NCBI GenBank assembly: GCA_937872515.1
Contig: CALMSX010000048.1
Span: 1 to 64,000, forward strand
Direction: 5' to 3'
Length of the DNA: 64,000 bases
From: an uncultured Bacteroidota bacterium
GTDB taxonomy: Bacteria > Bacteroidota > Bacteroidia > Chitinophagales > Saprospiraceae
Position numbers and translations under genes: made by a program. Below, one piece after another: positions 60,656 through 64,000 of the stretch. The first letter of the stretch is position 1; each line of letters begins with the position of its first letter. Below the pieces are notes generated by a model. The model was not told the DNA's origin. It saw only the letters and a list, made by a program, of their open reading frames with translations, and searched no databases.

Positions 60656-61709
60656 CACCCTTGTACTGACAGGAGATACCAGGACTGGCAAATCAACGGC
60701 CATCCGGCAATTTTTATCTTCAAAAAATGATACCGGGGGCTTTCTAACCCTGGATGTTGACGACAAAAGAATGTTGTATTTCCCAAACAGCTCCACCTTC
60801 ACAGCTTTTGAGACCAATGAAGACGGGGAAGCCGAAACCATTGGTATAGGCAGGTTTCACTTTTTAAAATCGGCGTTCGATAAGGCAAAACAACATTTCA
60901 GCATTGCTCTGAAACAAATTCCTCATTGGTGGGTGGTGGATGAAATTGGTCCCCTGGAATTGAAAGGCTCAGGATTCGAGCCCGAATTTAGTCAGGCCCT
61001 TACAAAAATGGAAAAACAAAGTCAAGCCTGTTTTCTTGTAGTGGTCAGAGAAAAATTGATAGATGAATTCAAACAACAATATGGTATACCCTCTTGTGTT
61101 TTGACAACAGCTACCTTACGAACAATGGATGAAACCGTAGGTGTGGTTTTGTGCGGGGGAAATAGCGTCAGGATGGGTACGCCAAAAGCCTTGTTGTGTT
61201 ATCACAATGAAGAAACCCAATACAAATGGTTGGCAAGCCTCCTTCAAAAAATTGCCAGTAAAATAGTGATCGCCAAAGGAAACTTGGATCTTCCCACCAG
61301 CAGTGAATGGACCTATGTCTCAGACCTGGCCGAAGATCAGGGTCCTGCAGCAGGCGTTCTCGCTGCTTTCAGAGAAAATCCCAATCATCATATTTTGGTT
61401 TGCGGCTGTGATTATCCTTTGATCCGAATGGCTGACTTGGTGAGATTGGTAGCGGAGTGTGATCAGGAAATGGCAGTGTGTTATTCTGATAAAAGCAGCG
61501 CCAGTATTGACCCTTTGGTCTGTTTCTACCACCGCTCTTGCCTGCCTTTGATGGAGGAATGGTATCAAAAAGGAAATCGTTCTTTGCGCCATTTTTTACA
61601 AACCATACCCCATAAAGTATTGATGCCCCTTGATGTGCAACGCATGACAAGTGTTGACGACACCACCACATTTCACCAAACAAAGAGTCGATTGCATGGA
61701 GACCATTAA
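60639..61709 (+). CDS. THEP1-type NTPase fused to MobA guanylyltransferase
   Basis: 356 residues from ATG 60639 (GTG 60633 is an alternative). The N-terminal domain (about 1-158) is a P-loop NTPase of the THEP1 kind: Walker A GDTRTGKST, Walker B VVDEIGPLEL. The C-terminal domain (about 166-356) is MobA-like: GVVLCGGNSVRMGTPKALL (NTP binding), EDQGPAAGVLAAF and VCGCDYPLI (metal Asp). MobA attaches GMP to molybdopterin; the NTPase partner may prepare nucleotide or act as a switch like MobB. The fusion in one chain is unusual. The gene overlaps both neighbours (17 and 14 nt). Confidence 0.88.
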   Translation: MRQLHNTLVLTGDTRTGKSTAIRQFLSSKNDTGGFLTLDVDDKRMLYFPNSSTFTAFETNEDGEAETIGIGRFHFLKSAFDKAKQHFSIALKQIPHWWVVDEIGPLELKGSGFEPEFSQALTKMEKQSQACFLVVVREKLIDEFKQQYGIPSCVLTTATLRTMDETVGVVLCGGNSVRMGTPKALLCYHNEETQYKWLASLLQKIASKIVIAKGNLDLPTSSEWTYVSDLAEDQGPAAGVLAAFRENPNHHILVCGCDYPLIRMADLVRLVAECDQEMAVCYSDKSSASIDPLVCFYHRSCLPLMEEWYQKGNRSLRHFLQTIPHKVLMPLDVQRMTSVDDTTTFHQTKSRLHGDH

Positions 61710-62535
61710 AAGAATCAAAATCATTAAAGTAGCTGAAACGGAAAACAGACACATCGAAGACTGGGTGGCCGTAGAAGAACCTCTTGAAATCAGGCTTCAA
61801 TATGGCCCTTTGGATAATAGAATAAAAAAGTCAATTTCCATAACCATGAGAACCCCCGGTGATGATGTCCATCTGGCCCTTGGCTTTTTACTCAATGAAG
61901 GCATTGTCCGACACAGCAATGAAGTCTTAAAATGCAGCCTTCAAACCTTTCATAAGGGAGAACTGAACCCCAACATCATCACTGCATCATTGCACCCGGA
62001 AGTTTCACTCCATTCCTTCAATTTGGAAAGACATTTTTACACCAGCTCAAGCTGCGGCTTGTGTGGCAAGGCAAGCATTGAGGCAGTACAAAGTCTGGGA
62101 CTGCCCCAGCTCCCCAAACCAACACCTATGGTTTCAATTAAAACCATTTGCTCCCTTCCCGCCTTGTTAAGACAGCACCAGCAAGCATTTGATGCCACCG
62201 GGGGCATCCACGCCACTGCTTTGTTTGATTACAATGGACACCTCATTCATACTGCTGAAGACGTGGGTCGCCACAATGCGATGGACAAGTTAAGTGGCTG
62301 GTGTATGATGCATGAACACGATCTTACAAACAAAATTTTGCTGTTGAGCGGAAGAGCCAGCTTTGAATTGATCCAAAAGGCTGCTGTTACCGGTATACCT
62401 ATGGTTGCGGCTGTGGGTGCACCAAGTAGTTTAGCTGTACAAACTGCCAGTGCCTGTAATATCACACTATTGGGGTTCACCAAAGCATCGAGTGCCAATA
62501 TTTATTCCCATCCCGAACGGGTGACCGGTTTATAA
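61696..62535 (+). CDS. fdhD: FdhD, sulfur carrier for molybdenum enzymes
   Basis: 279 residues from ATG 61696, overlapping the THEP1-MobA gene by 14 nt; the longer frame starts with GTG. Family motifs are LALGFLLNEGIV, SSCGLCGKASIEA with the sulfur-carrying C-x-x-C, TGGIHATALF, AEDVGRHNAMDKL and LLSGRASFELIQKA. FdhD moves sulfur from IscS to the molybdenum cofactor of formate dehydrogenase. No formate dehydrogenase gene is in the window, so its client lies elsewhere or is another molybdoenzyme. Confidence 0.95.
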   Translation: METIKRIKIIKVAETENRHIEDWVAVEEPLEIRLQYGPLDNRIKKSISITMRTPGDDVHLALGFLLNEGIVRHSNEVLKCSLQTFHKGELNPNIITASLHPEVSLHSFNLERHFYTSSSCGLCGKASIEAVQSLGLPQLPKPTPMVSIKTICSLPALLRQHQQAFDATGGIHATALFDYNGHLIHTAEDVGRHNAMDKLSGWCMMHEHDLTNKILLLSGRASFELIQKAAVTGIPMVAAVGAPSSLAVQTASACNITLLGFTKASSANIYSHPERVTGL

Positions 62536-62611
62536 ATCCATCTGACTTTTAGGCCGGTCCGGATTTACTCCATTTTCAATTATATTTGCAACATTATCCA
62601 AAACCTAATTC

Positions 62612-62980
62612 ATGAAACTACGGATCAAAGGAAATTCCATAAGATTAAGATTGACAAAAAGCGAAGTGCATCAATTTTCCGAAACCGGTGTTTTTGAAGA
62701 AAAAACCAGCTTTGGGAATACAGCATTGGTTTACCGATTGCAGAGCGCAGAAGGGCCAGATAAATTGTCAGCTTCTTTTGAAAACAATGTTGTTACCGTT
62801 TTTATGGATAAACAATTGGCCTCGGCCTGGTTTGCGAGCGAGGATATAGGTTATAAACACATTTTCAAAACATCAGACGACAACGAAATCTTTCTGTTGG
62901 TTGAAAAAGATTTTGTATGCCTCGATGAAACTTTTGAGGATCAGAGTGACAACTACGCCAACCCCAATGCCAGCTGCTAA
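62612..62980 (+). CDS. DUF7009-like small protein
   Basis: A 122-residue protein with no signal or membrane part. The N-terminus MKLRIKGNSIRLRLTKSEV and later DKLSASFENNVVTVFM and LLVEKDFVCLDE resemble the small family I know as DUF7009. Function unknown. It lies 76 bp after fdhD in the same direction, so it may extend the molybdenum-cofactor group. A Cys is the last residue (NASC), a feature worth checking in homologues because terminal Cys can carry sulfur. Confidence 0.75.
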   Translation: MKLRIKGNSIRLRLTKSEVHQFSETGVFEEKTSFGNTALVYRLQSAEGPDKLSASFENNVVTVFMDKQLASAWFASEDIGYKHIFKTSDDNEIFLLVEKDFVCLDETFEDQSDNYANPNASC

Positions 62981-63000
62981 ATACCTGCTCTACCAGAAAT

Positions 63001-64000
63001 TTATTGCTTGATCAAAGAAATGGCAGTTCCCCCACCTTCTGCCAGATTGACCGTTAATACATCGCCCTTTTTAATCTTTCGTTTAGAGATTTTAACGGGA
63101 TACGGATTGTTTTGCCAATGCGCGATTTCACCATCTTCATAAAGGGAAGCTTCATAAACGGCCCCTTCATCCAGAAAATCGAGCTTAAACTCAAACTTTC
63201 TTGCTTTTTCATCGGTAATTGAGCCGATAAACCAGTTTTGCGAAAATTTATCTTTCCTGGCTATGCTGACATAGTCACCCACCTCGGCGTTAAGCACCCG
63301 GGTGTCCTGCCAATCAACTGGCACATCTTTGATAAATTGAAAAACATCCATTCTTTTTTCGTAAATCTCTGGCAAGTCAGCGGCCATTTGCAATGGACTG
63401 TAGAGGGTTACATACAAGGCAAGTTGTTTAGCCACAGTGGTGTGCACTATTTCTTTTTTGTTTTTGTCATGCACGTTCATTCTGGTCTCAAAAATGCCCG
63501 GTGTATAGTCAAAACCACCACCCATAATCCTGGTGAATGGCAAAATAGTTTCGTGTTCAGGAGGATTGCCAGCACTCCAGGCATTAAACTCCATGCCCCT
63601 TGAGGCTTCGCAGGAAAGCCAGTTGGGATAGGTGCGGTTCATACCGGCAGGTCGATGGGACTCGTGCATATTTACCATGATTTTATGGTCTGCTGTAGCT
63701 TTTGCTACCCTCAGGTAATGGTTTACCATCCACTGACCGTCATGCCACTCTCCTTTTGGAATAATCTTTCCAACGTAGCCGGTTTTTACGGTATTAATTC
63801 CGTACTTATTCATGAACTGATAAGCTGATTCCATTTGTTTCTCATAGTTGGTCACAGCAGAGGAGGTTTCGTGGTGCATAATAATTTTTACACCTTTGTC
63901 AGCCGCATACTTGCTCAACTCATTCATATCATAGTCAGGATAAGGTTGTGAAAAATTAAAAACTGAATCCTGCCATTTTCCAAACCAATCTTCCCAACCT
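63001..64000 (-). CDS. GH97 glycoside hydrolase, C-terminal part (cut by window edge)
   Basis: The frame is open to position 64000, so the gene begins beyond the window; about 332 residues are seen. The upstream part GWEDWFGKWQDSVFNFSQPY (63939-63998) and IIMHHETSSAVTNYE match GH97 enzymes such as SusB. VNMHESHRPAGMNRTYPNWL and CEASRGMEFNAWS contain conserved active-site/calcium Glu residues, and ILPFTRIMGGGFDYTPGIFE is typical. The C-terminal beta domain (last ~110 residues) ends SLIKQ. GH97 members are calcium-dependent alpha-glucosidases or alpha-galactosidases, usually periplasmic. Mechanism class cannot be fixed without the missing half. Confidence 0.93.
   Translation of the reverse strand, partial: GWEDWFGKWQDSVFNFSQPYPDYDMNELSKYAADKGVKIIMHHETSSAVTNYEKQMESAYQFMNKYGINTVKTGYVGKIIPKGEWHDGQWMVNHYLRVAKATADHKIMVNMHESHRPAGMNRTYPNWLSCEASRGMEFNAWSAGNPPEHETILPFTRIMGGGFDYTPGIFETRMNVHDKNKKEIVHTTVAKQLALYVTLYSPLQMAADLPEIYEKRMDVFQFIKDVPVDWQDTRVLNAEVGDYVSIARKDKFSQNWFIGSITDEKARKFEFKLDFLDEGAVYEASLYEDGEIAHWQNNPYPVKISKRKIKKGDVLTVNLAEGGGTAISLIKQ

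Noticed and set aside
1-64000. tRNA, rRNA, riboswitch, insertion sequence or prophage
   Set aside because: Reading both strands by eye showed no cloverleaf, rRNA core, known riboswitch core, transposase or phage gene. A covariance-model scan would be decisive.

Overview
The window looks like a chromosomal segment of a member of the Bacteroidota. The evidence is: a type IX secretion (T9SS type B) sorting domain at 22256-24208; the Bacteroidota-type omega/Rpb6 RNA polymerase subunit in a bamD-rpoZ-coaBC-DUF4835 operon; A-rich sequence in place of Shine-Dalgarno sites; and several promoters fitting the Bacteroidota pattern (TTTG near -33, TAnnTTTG near -7). A Saprospiria- or Chitinophagia-like lineage is a guess. 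I see no rRNA, tRNA, CRISPR array, insertion sequence or prophage. All genes read as intact except the one cut by the right edge.

Layout. 1-511: three tandem hairpin-rich repeats of about 110 bp. 512-3039: a minus-strand operon of lipoprotein, 7-TM protein, sensor kinase and LuxR-type regulator. 3349-3750: a small orphan protein with its own promoter and terminator. 3809-8146: a minus-strand metal/redox operon (Cys-rich small membrane protein, CDVCGC outer-membrane protein, MbnP-like lipoprotein, MbnH-like di-heme protein, exported superoxide dismutase with an extra His-rich domain). 8258-13900: DUF1573 protein, M14 peptidase, beta-helix protein, c-type cytochrome-like lipoprotein. 14045-17875: housekeeping operon bamD-rpoZ-coaBC-DUF4835-purN. 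17951-22253: PIG-L deacetylase, an unlisted 32-codon membrane peptide and a sodium symporter, all with overlapping start/stop codons. 22256-31191: T9SS cargo, oxidoreductases, amidohydrolase, DUF1761 protein, exopolysaccharide initiating transferase and a lipoprotein. 31404-35474: GH20 hexosaminidase with a sodium symporter. 35521-41725: W/R/H-rich protein, Nudix hydrolase, pyrE, M42 peptidase, valS.

41895-50835 is a complete clade II nitrous oxide reductase locus: a Crp/Fnr regulator, a 12-TM His-rich membrane protein and a fasciclin lipoprotein on the plus strand, facing nosC-nosZ-nosL-nosD-nosF-nosY on the minus strand. NosL is fused to a membrane domain. NosZ has a Sec/lipoprotein-type N-terminus. 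51036-54564 holds a TARG1-like macrodomain protein, two VOC proteins, a double SRPBCC protein and a divergent GlxA-type regulator. 54865-56954 is a sulfur module (SQR-like flavoprotein, TusE/DsrC, DsrE2) behind a perfect 16-bp palindrome. 57062-62980 holds a GT-C-like membrane protein, an FMN reductase, an NTF2-like protein and a molybdenum-cofactor group (membrane protein, THEP1-MobA fusion, FdhD, DUF7009). The window ends inside a GH97 glycosidase gene.

Together the genes suggest a heterotroph that degrades glycans and peptides, respires N2O when oxygen is low, and invests in extracytoplasmic copper and redox chemistry. The most novel-looking items are the MbnP/MbnH/SOD-fusion operon, the 32-residue symporter-coupled peptide, the NosL fusion with its neighbouring membrane protein, and the THEP1-MobA fusion. 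Several starts are placed downstream of the longest open frame because the longer version begins with TTG or GTG inside a likely promoter.
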